DNA of 64,000 nt from CAWHPS01 sp963831235 (GTDB taxonomy: Bacteria > Fibrobacterota > OXYB2-FULL-49-7 > JAEUSG01). Position 1 is the first letter of the stretch. Every line of letters starts with the position of its first letter. The notes below the pieces were generated by a model, which had not been told where the DNA came from, did not search any database, and saw nothing but the letters and a program-made list of their open reading frames with translations. Position numbers and translations under genes: made by a program. Shown here in pieces: positions 33,468 through 43,000 of the stretch. The stretch spans positions 49,717 through 113,716 of the forward strand of contig CAWHPS010000038.1 of NCBI GenBank assembly GCA_963831235.1, read 5' to 3'.

Positions 33468-33570
33468 TTGCCTTGTATTCGGTTTTCCATTGCCATAACC
33501 CTGTTCGTAGAAAAACATCGCAGTATTCCATTGATAAAGTGGAAAACATAAAATTATTTTTAAAGATTCC

Positions 33571-34470
33571 ATGTTTATACTTATCATCATCTTATTAAAT
33601 GGCACTCTTTTGTTTGCCGGGCATAATCTTATTATTTCAGAGTATTCGAATTCAACTGGCAAACAGGCACTTGATAGCGTTGCAGCCCCTATAAAGGAAA
33701 TATTCGGTTCAAAGTTCGCGGCTTACGGAATAGAGGTTCTTGACGCCACCAATTCGGATACCCGCGAGTTTTTAAGCTCCAACAGCCATGAAACAATCCT
33801 TAAAATAAAAGCGGAAGGGGATGCTGCAACCAATATTGTTTTTACCATTGAGGTTGGGGATGACAGGAAAATATACACCAAACAGATCACCTATAATGAT
33901 ATGGAAAGCATGGATCAAAACATAACCGTTATGACGGTTAAAATCCTTCATGTCTTTGAGAGCGCTATCTTATCCAGGGTCCAGATTACATCTGATCCCA
34001 CTTTCGCGCATATAATAATTGACAAAAAAGTCAAAGCCGTCACTCCCTGGGAATCATATCTTGCCCCTGGCAATCATGATATCTCACTTGAACTTGCCGG
34101 GTATGAACCATTGGAAAAAAAACTTGTGGTAACTCCTGGCAACAACCGGCTCAATTTTACGCTTATGCCAATAGGAATGAACGATACAATTATTGTTCAT
34201 GAAAAGCCATTACCCAAAGAAAAGATATCCTCGAAAACCCTTTTTATTATTTCTTTTGCAGGGGCCCTTCTGGCAGGTGTTGCACAATGGCAGTATTCGA
34301 CTACTGATAAGGAATATGATCAATTAATATCAAATGATAAGGGTAAATACGATGCTCTAGATAAAAAGGCTGAATATTCCATGTTTCTGCGTAACACCGG
34401 TATTGTTATATCCGTTTCCGGGCTATGCTTTTGCACATATAATAGAATAAAGAATGGTCGATGGTTCTAA
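33571..34470 (+). CDS. Exported PEGA-domain protein with C-terminal membrane segments
   Basis: The 299-residue protein has a signal peptide (short hydrophobic start, cut near LFAG) and an N-terminal region of unknown fold. A PEGA domain is at about residues 145-210 (SDPTFAHIIIDKKVKAVTPWESYLAPGNHDISLELAGYE). Hydrophobic segments at about 224-245 and 275-292 flank a charged loop. PEGA domains are surface or periplasmic modules. The gene stands 100 bases after the DUF4159 gene and 47 before the sigma-factor gene, so it may belong to either unit. Confidence 0.7.
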   Translation: MFILIIILLNGTLLFAGHNLIISEYSNSTGKQALDSVAAPIKEIFGSKFAAYGIEVLDATNSDTREFLSSNSHETILKIKAEGDAATNIVFTIEVGDDRKIYTKQITYNDMESMDQNITVMTVKILHVFESAILSRVQITSDPTFAHIIIDKKVKAVTPWESYLAPGNHDISLELAGYEPLEKKLVVTPGNNRLNFTLMPIGMNDTIIVHEKPLPKEKISSKTLFIISFAGALLAGVAQWQYSTTDKEYDQLISNDKGKYDALDKKAEYSMFLRNTGIVISVSGLCFCTYNRIKNGRWF

Positions 34471-34517
34471 CAAGTTGATATTAATAAAGATAAGGTTTAT
34501 CAGGCTTGTTTGTTAAA

Positions 34518-35087
34518 ATGGATGATTTTGTTTTATCGCGGGTCGAATATATGGATGAAGAGAAGCTTCTTGAGCAATGCATAAACGGGGATAAAAAAGC
34601 CTTTTCCCAGTTAATAGAACAAAATCGCAGGCTCATAGAAACTGCGGCATTCAGGATAGTAAAAAGCAATGTTGCAGTGCAGGAGGTTGTCCAGGAGGCC
34701 CTAATCAGAATTTTCAAGGGGATTAAGCAGTTCAACAGGCAATGCAAGATTTCAACCTGGATGTACCGAATAACAGTTAATGAAGGGATCCGCTATCTTG
34801 AGAAGGAATCAGGACATGCAGCAACACCCTTGGATCAAATCGAGGAAATCCCTATTGCCGAAGCATGTGCTCTGCAAAGCATTGTCTTAAAGGAGCAGAA
34901 AAAAATGATGAAGGAGTTCGTTGACGAACTTCCAAGCGAATTTAAAGAAGTGGTGGTGCTTCATTATTTCGAGGAAATGAAACTCGAGAACATTGCAGAT
35001 AAATTAAATATCCCGTCGGGCACGGTATTCTCGCGTATCGGACGGGCAAGAGACATGTTAAAGAAAAAGATAAAAGCATACGTATGA
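34518..35087 (+). CDS. ECF-type RNA polymerase sigma factor
   Basis: The 189-residue protein has sigma-70 region 2 (EKLLEQCINGDKKAFSQLIEQ..., VQEVVQEALIRIFKGIKQFN, ISTWMYRITVNEGIRYL) and region 4 (LPSEFKEVVVLHYFEEMKLENIADKLNIPSGTVFSRIGRARDML). Its stop overlaps the start of a zinc-finger/FecR anti-sigma gene (ATGA), the standard sigma/anti-sigma pair. I start at ATG 34518; ATG 34551 is also possible and closer to the typical family start. Neither has a strong ribosome site. Likely targets include the linked LamG lipoprotein and type IX-sorted genes. Confidence 0.9.
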   Translation: MDDFVLSRVEYMDEEKLLEQCINGDKKAFSQLIEQNRRLIETAAFRIVKSNVAVQEVVQEALIRIFKGIKQFNRQCKISTWMYRITVNEGIRYLEKESGHAATPLDQIEEIPIAEACALQSIVLKEQKKMMKEFVDELPSEFKEVVVLHYFEEMKLENIADKLNIPSGTVFSRIGRARDMLKKKIKAYV

Positions 35088-36721
35088 CAAACCACATAAC
35101 GCCTGAAACAATAAGCAATTTTCTAAACGGCCGCATCGATTCCGATGTTTCGGACATGCTTTTGCATATCAAAACCTGTCCTGAATGCAGGCGCGAATTT
35201 GATCTTACTTTAATGTCCGACGAATTGCTGTTATCAAAGGAAGAAGATAAATCCGATATCAGGCATACATTATCCGACGCGGAATGGAACGCTGCTTTTG
35301 ACAATGCCTGGGAAAAATCAGATGTCAAACATAAGAAAAACGTAACTGTTCAGGTATCTTCCCGGCCCCTCGATACACCAGCCGGTTGCCGAGTGTCCGC
35401 CGCAGGCGGATGTATCGAGGCACCCGGCTGGCACACCTCGACAAGCTCGGTGCATCGCTCGGAGACCGGCAAGACACCTGAACAGTTGCAGAAAACCAAC
35501 AAAATAATCAGGTTTCACAGGGCTTTTTATGCCTTGGCCGCCTCAATAATTGTATTAATCGGCGGCTATATTGCCTTAAAGCCTGTCCCAATAGTTGAAA
35601 ACAGGGTTACGGCCATTAATATACCTGAAGTAAAACACATAAGTCAAAGCAGTCTGTCAAGGCAACTACGGATAAGTCATAATACAAGTGCTCTTGTTTC
35701 CGGGGAATCGGATATCCGTTTAACAAAAAATACGGATTCTTTGGTTTCATCTGAACTTACCATGGGTTCCGCTCTTTTCAGCGTTGAGCCGCATCATTAT
35801 AAATCCTTCAAGGTCAATACCCCAGATGCTGAAATTACTGTTACAGGCACTGTTTTTGATGTCTTAATAAGTGAAAATGTCACCCGAGTTTCCGTAATCC
35901 GTGGTAGTGTATCTGTTTTTTACAAGTCTTTAAAAGAAAAGATAATGCTTTCCAAAGACGAAATAGCAATTCCGGATAAAGGCCATATTAATATCAAACA
36001 TCTAACCCCTGAAGAAAAGGCTGCCATAAATGCGAATCTGGATAAAATTACATCTTCAATCCTAGAGGAAAATCAAACGCCCTTGCGCCGGATTGTTGAA
36101 CAGGTGCCAAAAGTACCATTCGAGATGGTTTTGGAGCAGAAACTCAATCTTGGTTTGCAAAGTATTGGAAAAAATGATTTCAGTGCAGCACAAGGATATT
36201 TTAGCGAAGTTAAATCATCCGGTCTCAAAAACAGCACGGTACAAACAGCATATTTTGAATCCGCATTGATGCAATTGAACAAGCTTGGTAATATCGACGA
36301 GGGTATTAAAGGGCTTGAGGAGTATCTAAACCTTTTTGATAATGGCCTTTACACTGAAGAAGCCCTGGTCGAGCTTGTTTCCGTGAACAGAAAACTTGGC
36401 AAAACGGATAAGGTTATTCAATACGAGAAGAAATACGCTTCTGCCTTTATAGATAAAAATTATTCACATGATTTTGTATATGAAGCGGCAACTCTTTTAA
36501 GGGAAACAAAAAAAGATTATAAAGAAGCAGCCGGAACTTATGCGATTTTTATAGAGCGTTATCCCAAGGACTACCGAACTGAAGACGCGATTTTCTGGAT
36601 GGGCAAATGTCATTGGCTTGCTGAAAACAAGACCCCGGCCAGGGTTATTTTCAATGACTATCTTAAAAAATATCCTGAAGGCCGATGGGTCAGTGAAATC
36701 AAATCCAATCTACAACAATGA
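35084..36721 (+). CDS. FecR-type anti-sigma factor with TPRs, carrying an in-frame palindromic insertion
   Basis: The 545-residue protein has an N-terminal zinc-finger anti-sigma domain (H28-x3-C32-x2-C35), a linker, one membrane helix at about 147-165, a FecR domain (about 200-320, with the pattern VNTPDAEITVTGTVFDV...VIRGSVSV), and C-terminal TPRs (about 350-545). Residues about 87-135 are encoded by copy B of the palindromic element and read VTVQVSSRPLDTPAGCRV...TGKTPEQLQ. The insertion lies between the anti-sigma domain and the membrane helix, a tolerant linker. The next lipoprotein gene overlaps by 4 bases. It would sense an envelope signal and control the upstream sigma factor. Confidence 0.88.
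   Translation: MTNHITPETISNFLNGRIDSDVSDMLLHIKTCPECRREFDLTLMSDELLLSKEEDKSDIRHTLSDAEWNAAFDNAWEKSDVKHKKNVTVQVSSRPLDTPAGCRVSAAGGCIEAPGWHTSTSSVHRSETGKTPEQLQKTNKIIRFHRAFYALAASIIVLIGGYIALKPVPIVENRVTAINIPEVKHISQSSLSRQLRISHNTSALVSGESDIRLTKNTDSLVSSELTMGSALFSVEPHHYKSFKVNTPDAEITVTGTVFDVLISENVTRVSVIRGSVSVFYKSLKEKIMLSKDEIAIPDKGHINIKHLTPEEKAAINANLDKITSSILEENQTPLRRIVEQVPKVPFEMVLEQKLNLGLQSIGKNDFSAAQGYFSEVKSSGLKNSTVQTAYFESALMQLNKLGNIDEGIKGLEEYLNLFDNGLYTEEALVELVSVNRKLGKTDKVIQYEKKYASAFIDKNYSHDFVYEAATLLRETKKDYKEAAGTYAIFIERYPKDYRTEDAIFWMGKCHWLAENKTPARVIFNDYLKKYPEGRWVSEIKSNLQQ
35343..35488 (+). repeat. Palindromic element family 1, copy B (inside the anti-sigma factor gene)
   Basis: The 146-bp element has ends TAACTGTTC...GAACAGTT. 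A 71-base core is identical to copy C. A 24-base addition near the right side (GACAAGCTCGG region) is absent from copies A and C and keeps the frame open. The element sits wholly within the coding region, with no stop in the gene's frame. Confidence 0.92.
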
Positions 36722-38286
36722 TTTATAAATATCTGTTACTATTTTCCATTGCATTCATGATAATCGGCTGTAATCACGACAGAAACAACCCTTTTGACCC
36801 TGGCGCAACCAATCATGTCATGCTTATTGTCCCGCAGGATTTTACAGGTCAACCAATAACCCCAACATCAATTAAATTAAACTGGAATGGCAGCAACACA
36901 CGAACTGATGGTTATGTTGTACTTAGGGGATTGTCAGAAAACATGATGTCTGTTTATGCGGTATTGGGTGTTAATAGGAAATCATTTATTGACACAAATT
37001 GTCTTCCATATACTGTTTACTATTACAAAGCAGGAGCATTTGACAAGCTTAACGACACAGCATACGAAGGCAATACAATCCGAGTAAGGACCCTTTATAG
37101 AACACCACTTGATATGCCGGTTGTTCCGCTCCTGTCTCCTCCTTCAGGTTTTTTTATTGAACGTAATTCAGCTACTACTGTTAAGTTAAGTTGGCTTGAA
37201 ACCGGTCTTGCAGGAATAAAAGGAGTTATTCTTGAAAAGGGTCTTAATCCTGGCAATATTGGTTATTTAATCCATAAAGAGGATACAACAAGGTCTATTA
37301 TTGATTCTATTTCATCGGATTTGGCCATCTATTACAGTCTTAGAAAATTTGACACAACATATTTTGGTGTTTCGAGTGCAATAATTGATTCTGTAAAACC
37401 ATTTGTAAGACCTGAACAGCTTAAATTGAATTTCTCAACTGACAATATAATCCATGTTTCATGGAAAGGAACGGAATCCAATACAGATAGTATATGTTTG
37501 GAAAAGAAATCCGGTACTAATTCATGGTCAAATCGAGTCAGGCTTCCGAGGGGAGCAACGGTTTTTTCAGACTCTGCAATATCATCATACACAACTTTCT
37601 ATTACAGGGCCTATTCGTTTTCCGGAACAGAAAAAACTCCATACTCGAATCAGGATTCAGTCTTCTTACCCGGAGTTTTACCCCCTTCTGCGGATACCTC
37701 CACACTTTTATGCTGGAATTTTGATGAAATATCGGGTTCAACAGTATTGGATGATTCCAAATATCACAGGAACGGTGTTTTTCAGGATTCTATTCGAGTT
37801 GCCGGCAAGTTTGGCCGAGCCATATTTTTAAAAGATTCATCCTATGTGACATCATCCATACCAATGGATTTCTCCGGCACATCATTATCTGTTGAGTTTT
37901 GGATTAAGCCATGGGTGGTTCTTGATAGCTTAACGGATAGGACAGGTTTAATGATGACCATAAATGGGCCAATTACGATTTATTATTATCATGGCCGCAT
38001 TATTGCGGATTTTGTAGCTTATGGTAATGTGGTGCATTCGGTATTTGCGGATTGTTCATTTTCGCCTAATAAATGGTCCCAGATCATGGTTGTTTTCTCG
38101 AATAATAAGATAAAGATTTATGTAAACTGTGTTCTTGTTGGCATGCAACCGGCCAATTTTACAACAATTCTTACAGCGGCTGGTTTATATTTCGGGAAAG
38201 CAAAAATTTTGAACATGAACAAGTATTATGATGGTTATGTAGATGGGTTAAGAATTAAAAATAATCCGGATGAAATATTTAAGTGA
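36718..38286 (+). CDS. LamG/fibronectin-type lipoprotein
   Basis: The 522-residue lipoprotein (lipobox MIIGC, followed by DRNNPFDPGATN) has fibronectin-III-like repeats (about 40-330), with FN3-like strands such as TSIKLNWNGSNTRTDGYVV and STFYYRAYSFSG. A C-terminal LamG (concanavalin-A-like) domain follows (about 340-515; starting LLCWNFDEISGSTVLDDS). It is anchored in the outer membrane and probably binds carbohydrate or protein. It starts within the last bases of the anti-sigma gene (ATGA), so is co-translated with it and is a likely target or partner of that system. Confidence 0.82.
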   Translation: MIYKYLLLFSIAFMIIGCNHDRNNPFDPGATNHVMLIVPQDFTGQPITPTSIKLNWNGSNTRTDGYVVLRGLSENMMSVYAVLGVNRKSFIDTNCLPYTVYYYKAGAFDKLNDTAYEGNTIRVRTLYRTPLDMPVVPLLSPPSGFFIERNSATTVKLSWLETGLAGIKGVILEKGLNPGNIGYLIHKEDTTRSIIDSISSDLAIYYSLRKFDTTYFGVSSAIIDSVKPFVRPEQLKLNFSTDNIIHVSWKGTESNTDSICLEKKSGTNSWSNRVRLPRGATVFSDSAISSYTTFYYRAYSFSGTEKTPYSNQDSVFLPGVLPPSADTSTLLCWNFDEISGSTVLDDSKYHRNGVFQDSIRVAGKFGRAIFLKDSSYVTSSIPMDFSGTSLSVEFWIKPWVVLDSLTDRTGLMMTINGPITIYYYHGRIIADFVAYGNVVHSVFADCSFSPNKWSQIMVVFSNNKIKIYVNCVLVGMQPANFTTILTAAGLYFGKAKILNMNKYYDGYVDGLRIKNNPDEIFK

Positions 38287-38332
38287 GAGTGTCTAATGGA
38301 ACTATGGGTTTAAAATAGAAAAAGGGGGCTTT

Positions 38333-40888
38333 GTGTTTTTTAGGTTAATTGTGGTTATTGGGGTGGTTGTTTGCAATCTGGTTTTTGGCGCGGACTCGAC
38401 ATATTTTACGGTTGATGAGAATACGGTAGCGTTATGGCGGTTTAATGAGGGATCGGGGAATGTGTTATATGATGAGAGTGGGAATAGTCATCATGGGGTA
38501 CTGAGCCCTGGAATTGAGAGAGAAGCTGGTAAATATGGTGGCTCAGTTAATATTGTAAACGATAATCAATATATATCAGTTCCAAATGTTTTAACTTTCA
38601 ATAATTCGCATAGATTTAAAATTGAAGCAATTGTTAACTTTCCAGCCTATAATTCCAATGTTACCTATCCAATATTCGAGGTGAGTCAAAATGGAATAAA
38701 TGACAGCTTAGCAATAGCTTTTTGCGTAGGGGTTGATTATGAAAAAGTTTTAGCGTTGGCAACATATGGTATTTATGGAAATGGGCTGAATGCGACGACT
38801 ACCAGAATTAAAGCACCACTAAATGATGATTTTTTTAATAAGTGGGTTAAAGTAGGAGCCGAATATGACAATGGAATAAGGAAATTATTTATTAATGATT
38901 CATTGGTTGCGATAGATACCGTAAGTCCTATAACAAAGTTTCCTGGGCAATATGTTACATTAATTGGCAATGATATGCATAATGCATCTTCTTGGTATTT
39001 TGCTGGTTTTATTGATGAAATAAAAATATCCGGATTGAAAAATGAGACCAATTACTTCGCAGTTGATTCTAATACAAAGGCACTTTGGCGATTTAACGAG
39101 CAATCTGGCACCATAATTGTTGATGAGAGCGGGAATAATAATAATGGAATAATAAGTCAAGGTGTATTAAGGGATACAGGAAAATATGATGGTTCTGTAT
39201 ATATTGGCCATGACAGTGAATATATATCAGTTCCCAATGTTTTAACTTTAGACAATTCACACAGATTTAAGATAGAAGCGGTTGTAAATTTTCCATCATA
39301 TAATTCCAATGCAACTTATCCGATATTTATGACAAGTCAGAATGGAATTAATGATAGTCTTGCCATAGCATTTTGTGTAGGTATTGATCATGAGAAAGTA
39401 TTATCATTGGTAACATATGGTCTTTATGGCAATGATCTGAATACAACAACAAGTAGAATTAAGGCACCACTTAATAATGATTTCTTTAATAAATGGGTTG
39501 AGGTAGGCGCAGAATATGATAATGGGATAAGAAAATTATTTATTAATGATTCTTTAATCGCAATAGATACTGTAAGTCCTATAACAAAGTTCCCTGGACA
39601 ATGTGTTACCCTAATTGGCAATGATATGCATAATGCTGATTCTTGGCGGTTTGAAGGGTTTATTGATGAAATTAAGGTTTCTACAATGGTGCCTACATGG
39701 AATTCTCAATTACCTGTTTTTATTTCCAGGCCCGACACCGTTATGTATGAAGGGCGCCAATTCACATATATTATAAAAACATCAAACCCGGACAAAGATT
39801 CTATAACTTTATCCTTGAATATCAATCCAATGCTAAATCTTGAGTTAAATCATGACACATTAATCTTTAAACCAGATTCTGACCAGATTGGTTTGCATGT
39901 TATATCCATAATGGCTTCAGATAAAGACAATCATTGTTCTGTCCAAACATTTATATTAGAAGTTAAAAGACGTTCATCAGGTATCGGTTTTGTCACGTTA
40001 CTACCAACAAATGATACGACTATTACGGAAACAGATACGCTTTACTTTAAAGCAATTGCTGAAAGTAAGAATACAAGCTATATACCTGTTTATCAATGGC
40101 AGATTGATGGTACCATTATCAGTAATAGTTCCCTTTGTACTCTAAGAACAGATTATAGGTCCTCTGGATTACACATCGTAAAAGTGACAGCGTTTGCAAA
40201 CTCTGAGTTTATTGATCATGAATGGCGGATTACTGTTAATAATCGTATTTGCAAACCTAGTATAGTTTCACCAGTAAGTGAAGGAATTGTTACAGGTGAT
40301 AGTTCTTTTTCATGGAGTTTTGAGGATCCTGATTTTGATAGTCTATCAACTTATTATAAAATTCAATTCTATAAAGGAATAAATGGTGACACATTAATTG
40401 GATCAGTTGATTCAATTAATGCGACAAGAATTTTGCTAAGTGATTTGGTTAAATTTATCTCTCTCCCTTTAAAAAGGATGCTATCCTGGAAAATAATGGC
40501 GTTCAAGAAAGGTAGTGAGTCACCATTTAGTAATATTCAATGGTTTTTCATTGATCAGATAATTAGTGTTGAAAATGTGTCTGATGCTTTACCAATAGAA
40601 TACTCATTACAGCAGAATTACCCTAATCCATTCAATCCTTCAACTTCTATCAAATTTGCAATCCCTGCTTCAAGTGGAAATTTAAAAGAACAAGCAAATA
40701 TAGAAATATTTTCCACAAAAGGTGAGTTGGTTCGGAAATTTATTTTAAAGGATCTTGAACCTGGATATCATACAATCAATTGGAATGGTTATGATATGCT
40801 AGGAAGAATCTGCCCAAACGGATTGTACTTTTATAGAATTCAGTCGGGAACATTTTTTAAAACTATGAGGATGATCTTTTTAAAATAG
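38333..40888 (+). CDS. Two-LamG surface protein with Ig-like domains and type IX-like sorting signal
   Basis: The 851-residue secreted protein starts with GTG behind a strong AAGGGGGC ribosome site and has a signal peptide (cut near VFGAD). Two LamG domains (about 24-240 and 241-455) are close repeats of 217 residues, with stretches of near-identical DNA. Cadherin-like and PKD-like domains follow. The C-terminal sorting domain carries QQNYPNPFNPSTSIKFAIP, then WNGYDMLGRICPNGLYFYRI. Export through a type IX-like system is expected. It may be a glycan-binding adhesin under control of the linked sigma/anti-sigma pair. Confidence 0.85.
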   Translation: MFFRLIVVIGVVVCNLVFGADSTYFTVDENTVALWRFNEGSGNVLYDESGNSHHGVLSPGIEREAGKYGGSVNIVNDNQYISVPNVLTFNNSHRFKIEAIVNFPAYNSNVTYPIFEVSQNGINDSLAIAFCVGVDYEKVLALATYGIYGNGLNATTTRIKAPLNDDFFNKWVKVGAEYDNGIRKLFINDSLVAIDTVSPITKFPGQYVTLIGNDMHNASSWYFAGFIDEIKISGLKNETNYFAVDSNTKALWRFNEQSGTIIVDESGNNNNGIISQGVLRDTGKYDGSVYIGHDSEYISVPNVLTLDNSHRFKIEAVVNFPSYNSNATYPIFMTSQNGINDSLAIAFCVGIDHEKVLSLVTYGLYGNDLNTTTSRIKAPLNNDFFNKWVEVGAEYDNGIRKLFINDSLIAIDTVSPITKFPGQCVTLIGNDMHNADSWRFEGFIDEIKVSTMVPTWNSQLPVFISRPDTVMYEGRQFTYIIKTSNPDKDSITLSLNINPMLNLELNHDTLIFKPDSDQIGLHVISIMASDKDNHCSVQTFILEVKRRSSGIGFVTLLPTNDTTITETDTLYFKAIAESKNTSYIPVYQWQIDGTIISNSSLCTLRTDYRSSGLHIVKVTAFANSEFIDHEWRITVNNRICKPSIVSPVSEGIVTGDSSFSWSFEDPDFDSLSTYYKIQFYKGINGDTLIGSVDSINATRILLSDLVKFISLPLKRMLSWKIMAFKKGSESPFSNIQWFFIDQIISVENVSDALPIEYSLQQNYPNPFNPSTSIKFAIPASSGNLKEQANIEIFSTKGELVRKFILKDLEPGYHTINWNGYDMLGRICPNGLYFYRIQSGTFFKTMRMIFLK
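38402..39690 (+). repeat. Tandem direct repeat encoding two LamG domains
   Basis: Two units with a 651-base (217-codon) period begin at about 38402 and 39053. The DNA stays alike over long runs (for example around SPITKFPGQ and the LIGNDMHNA segments), so the duplication is recent or kept alike by conversion. Confidence 0.8.
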
Positions 40889-40999
40889 CATTTGGATTAA
40901 TTCTATTTAGAATTAATTTGTGTCCATACCGGAAATGAATATATGAGTTGCTTGGGTCAATAGACGAAAATATATTTTAACTTTAAAGTGAGGTGTTTT

Positions 41000-42091
41000 A
41001 TGAGATGCCAGAAATTACTAATTAGTTGTCTTTTCTTAATGTCATTTTCTATTAGTTTTACCCGTTGTTCTTCACAAAAAGAGAAATCATTGAACCCTGT
41101 AACTTCGCAATCAAGTGGACAAATGGTTTTTAAAATGCCGATTAATAAAGCTGCTACGAATGGAGTTGAAGTCGACAGTATATTTGTCGCGATTACTGGT
41201 CCATCAAATCTTCAAGGAACCCTGGCAATAATTTCTGATTCTGCATTTGGGAATTTCGCTGGTTTGTTACCAGGTTCTTATCAAGTTATAATTAAGGCAT
41301 ACGGACAAAATGGTGTTGAAGTTGCTTCTGGTCTTGCGCAGGCAGAAGTAAAACCAGGGCAAACAACAAAGGTAAGTATCACAATGATAATTAAGTTGGG
41401 TGCATTACAAATATCAGCATCATGGGTTTATGAAGAAACAACCAATAATGATTTGATAGCATTTTACCCTTTTAACGGCAATGCAAATGATAGTAGCAAT
41501 AATCATCATAATGGTGTTGTTTCAGGGGCTACACTTATTCAGGACCGGTTTGGTAATGAGAATGGTGCTTATTATTTCGATGGAATTGATGATGAAATTA
41601 GAATTTCAAATCCTTTCGATTCATGCATATCAAATAAAACACCAATTTCAATAGTTGTATGGGTTAAAACAAAGTCAACCAAAGATGCATCAGGTATTGT
41701 AACACAACATTCCGCTTGCTTAGGGACGAATGACCACAACTATTTTATCGTTTTATACGGAACAGATTATAATTATGGCCCATCTTTACAGGCGACTTTT
41801 TTTAGTGCGCCACGTTTGAATACAAGCAGTTTATGTATTTTGGACAATCAATGGCACCAAATTGCAGCAGTATATGATGGTACGACTTCTAAAATGTATA
41901 TTGATGGTTCGCTGAAAGACTCTTTATCTGTTAGTCCAGAATCAGCTTTTGAAGCGGATAAGGATTTAGTTATAGGGGCTTTCAATAGTTCAAGTTGCTA
42001 TTGGACCAATTGTAGATTTGAAGGTGCAATAGATGATGTAAAAATCTTTAAAAGAGCACTTTCAATTGATGATATTATAGGACAGCTATAA
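41000..42091 (+). CDS. LamG lipoprotein
   Basis: The 363-residue lipoprotein has its lipobox near FTRCSSQ, a small beta-sandwich region (about 35-125) and a LamG domain (about 150-360; DLIAFYPFNGNANDSSNNHHNG, then AIDDVKIFKRALS). ATG 41000 follows GAGGTG; the GTG at 40988 is not needed. It shares the LamG theme of its neighbours and stands in the same direction. The function is probably ligand binding on the cell surface. Confidence 0.78.
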   Translation: MRCQKLLISCLFLMSFSISFTRCSSQKEKSLNPVTSQSSGQMVFKMPINKAATNGVEVDSIFVAITGPSNLQGTLAIISDSAFGNFAGLLPGSYQVIIKAYGQNGVEVASGLAQAEVKPGQTTKVSITMIIKLGALQISASWVYEETTNNDLIAFYPFNGNANDSSNNHHNGVVSGATLIQDRFGNENGAYYFDGIDDEIRISNPFDSCISNKTPISIVVWVKTKSTKDASGIVTQHSACLGTNDHNYFIVLYGTDYNYGPSLQATFFSAPRLNTSSLCILDNQWHQIAAVYDGTTSKMYIDGSLKDSLSVSPESAFEADKDLVIGAFNSSSCYWTNCRFEGAIDDVKIFKRALSIDDIIGQL

Positions 42092-42115
42092 AGCTCAGAT
42101 TACTAGAGGGAATAC

Positions 42116-42688
42116 ATGGGGAATGTGAATAATAAGTTTAAATTAAACTTGGGATGTGGAGATGATATTCGAACTGAATATGTAAACCTTGATATTGTTT
42201 CTATGCCAGGTGTAGACGTGGTTCACGATCTTAGAGTCACTCCACTTCCTTTCCAGGAAAACGAATTTGAAGAAATATTTACTTCACATTGCCTTGAACA
42301 TCTACCAAATTTTGTAGATATAATGCAAGAGTTATGGAGAATTACAAAACCCAATGGAATTATTGACATTTATGTACCATATTTTGCAAGTGAATTGGCT
42401 TTCCGTGATCCAACACACGTTAATTTTTTTACATATAAGACATTTACTAATTGGATTATTCGAAAAGAATATACAACGCATCTTGGCAAAACAATGCGAT
42501 TTAAGATATTAAAGAGGAAGATTTCTTTTTTTGGAGGTAATCCGAAGCGGTGGTGGAATTTCTTGGTTAAATTTATTAATATTCCATTAAGTTTTCCTGT
42601 TAATCTTTTTCCAGTAATCTTTGAACGGTTTTTCTGTTTTGTGTATCCATGTACCAATATTCATTATAGGCTTCAAGTTATAAAATAA
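42116..42688 (+). CDS. Class I SAM-dependent methyltransferase (type 11)
   Basis: The 190-residue protein has a SAM-binding NLGCGDDIRTEYVNLDI motif, then the LPFQENEFEEIFTSHCLEHL segment and a typical LWRITKPNGIIDIYVPY. The end of the protein is hydrophobic and does not match a standard domain. These methyltransferases often sit in surface-polysaccharide clusters, which fits the glycan genes nearby on the minus strand. The substrate is unknown. Confidence 0.78.
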   Translation: MGNVNNKFKLNLGCGDDIRTEYVNLDIVSMPGVDVVHDLRVTPLPFQENEFEEIFTSHCLEHLPNFVDIMQELWRITKPNGIIDIYVPYFASELAFRDPTHVNFFTYKTFTNWIIRKEYTTHLGKTMRFKILKRKISFFGGNPKRWWNFLVKFINIPLSFPVNLFPVIFERFFCFVYPCTNIHYRLQVIK

Positions 42689-43000
42689 TTGTGCAGAAAA
42701 AAGCGGAACAGTCCCAACAAGGAACGATAATTGACTTGGTGCTTGGAATGTAGAGATAAGGACGAAATCCGGTGCAAAGATAAACTTAATTAAAAATGCA
42801 CAAGGCGTAACGGCACCAGATTAAAGGCATACGTATTCGATTGCTAAAATATACCATGAAGAACGGCGCCACAAATCACTTAACTGAAAAGCATAATCCG
42901 TAATGGCCCCGAAAAGCAAAAGAGAAAGAAGATGTTTAGGAGAAAGATCACCAATTAAAAGACAATTTTAAAAGTAGGCGACCACGTTAACAGAGGTTTT
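42689..43000. other. Gene-free gap of 312 bases
   Basis: I see no gene, strong hairpin or clear promoter in this purine-rich stretch. The next gene has only a modest ribosome site (ACAGAGGTTTT before ATG 43001). Confidence 0.5.
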
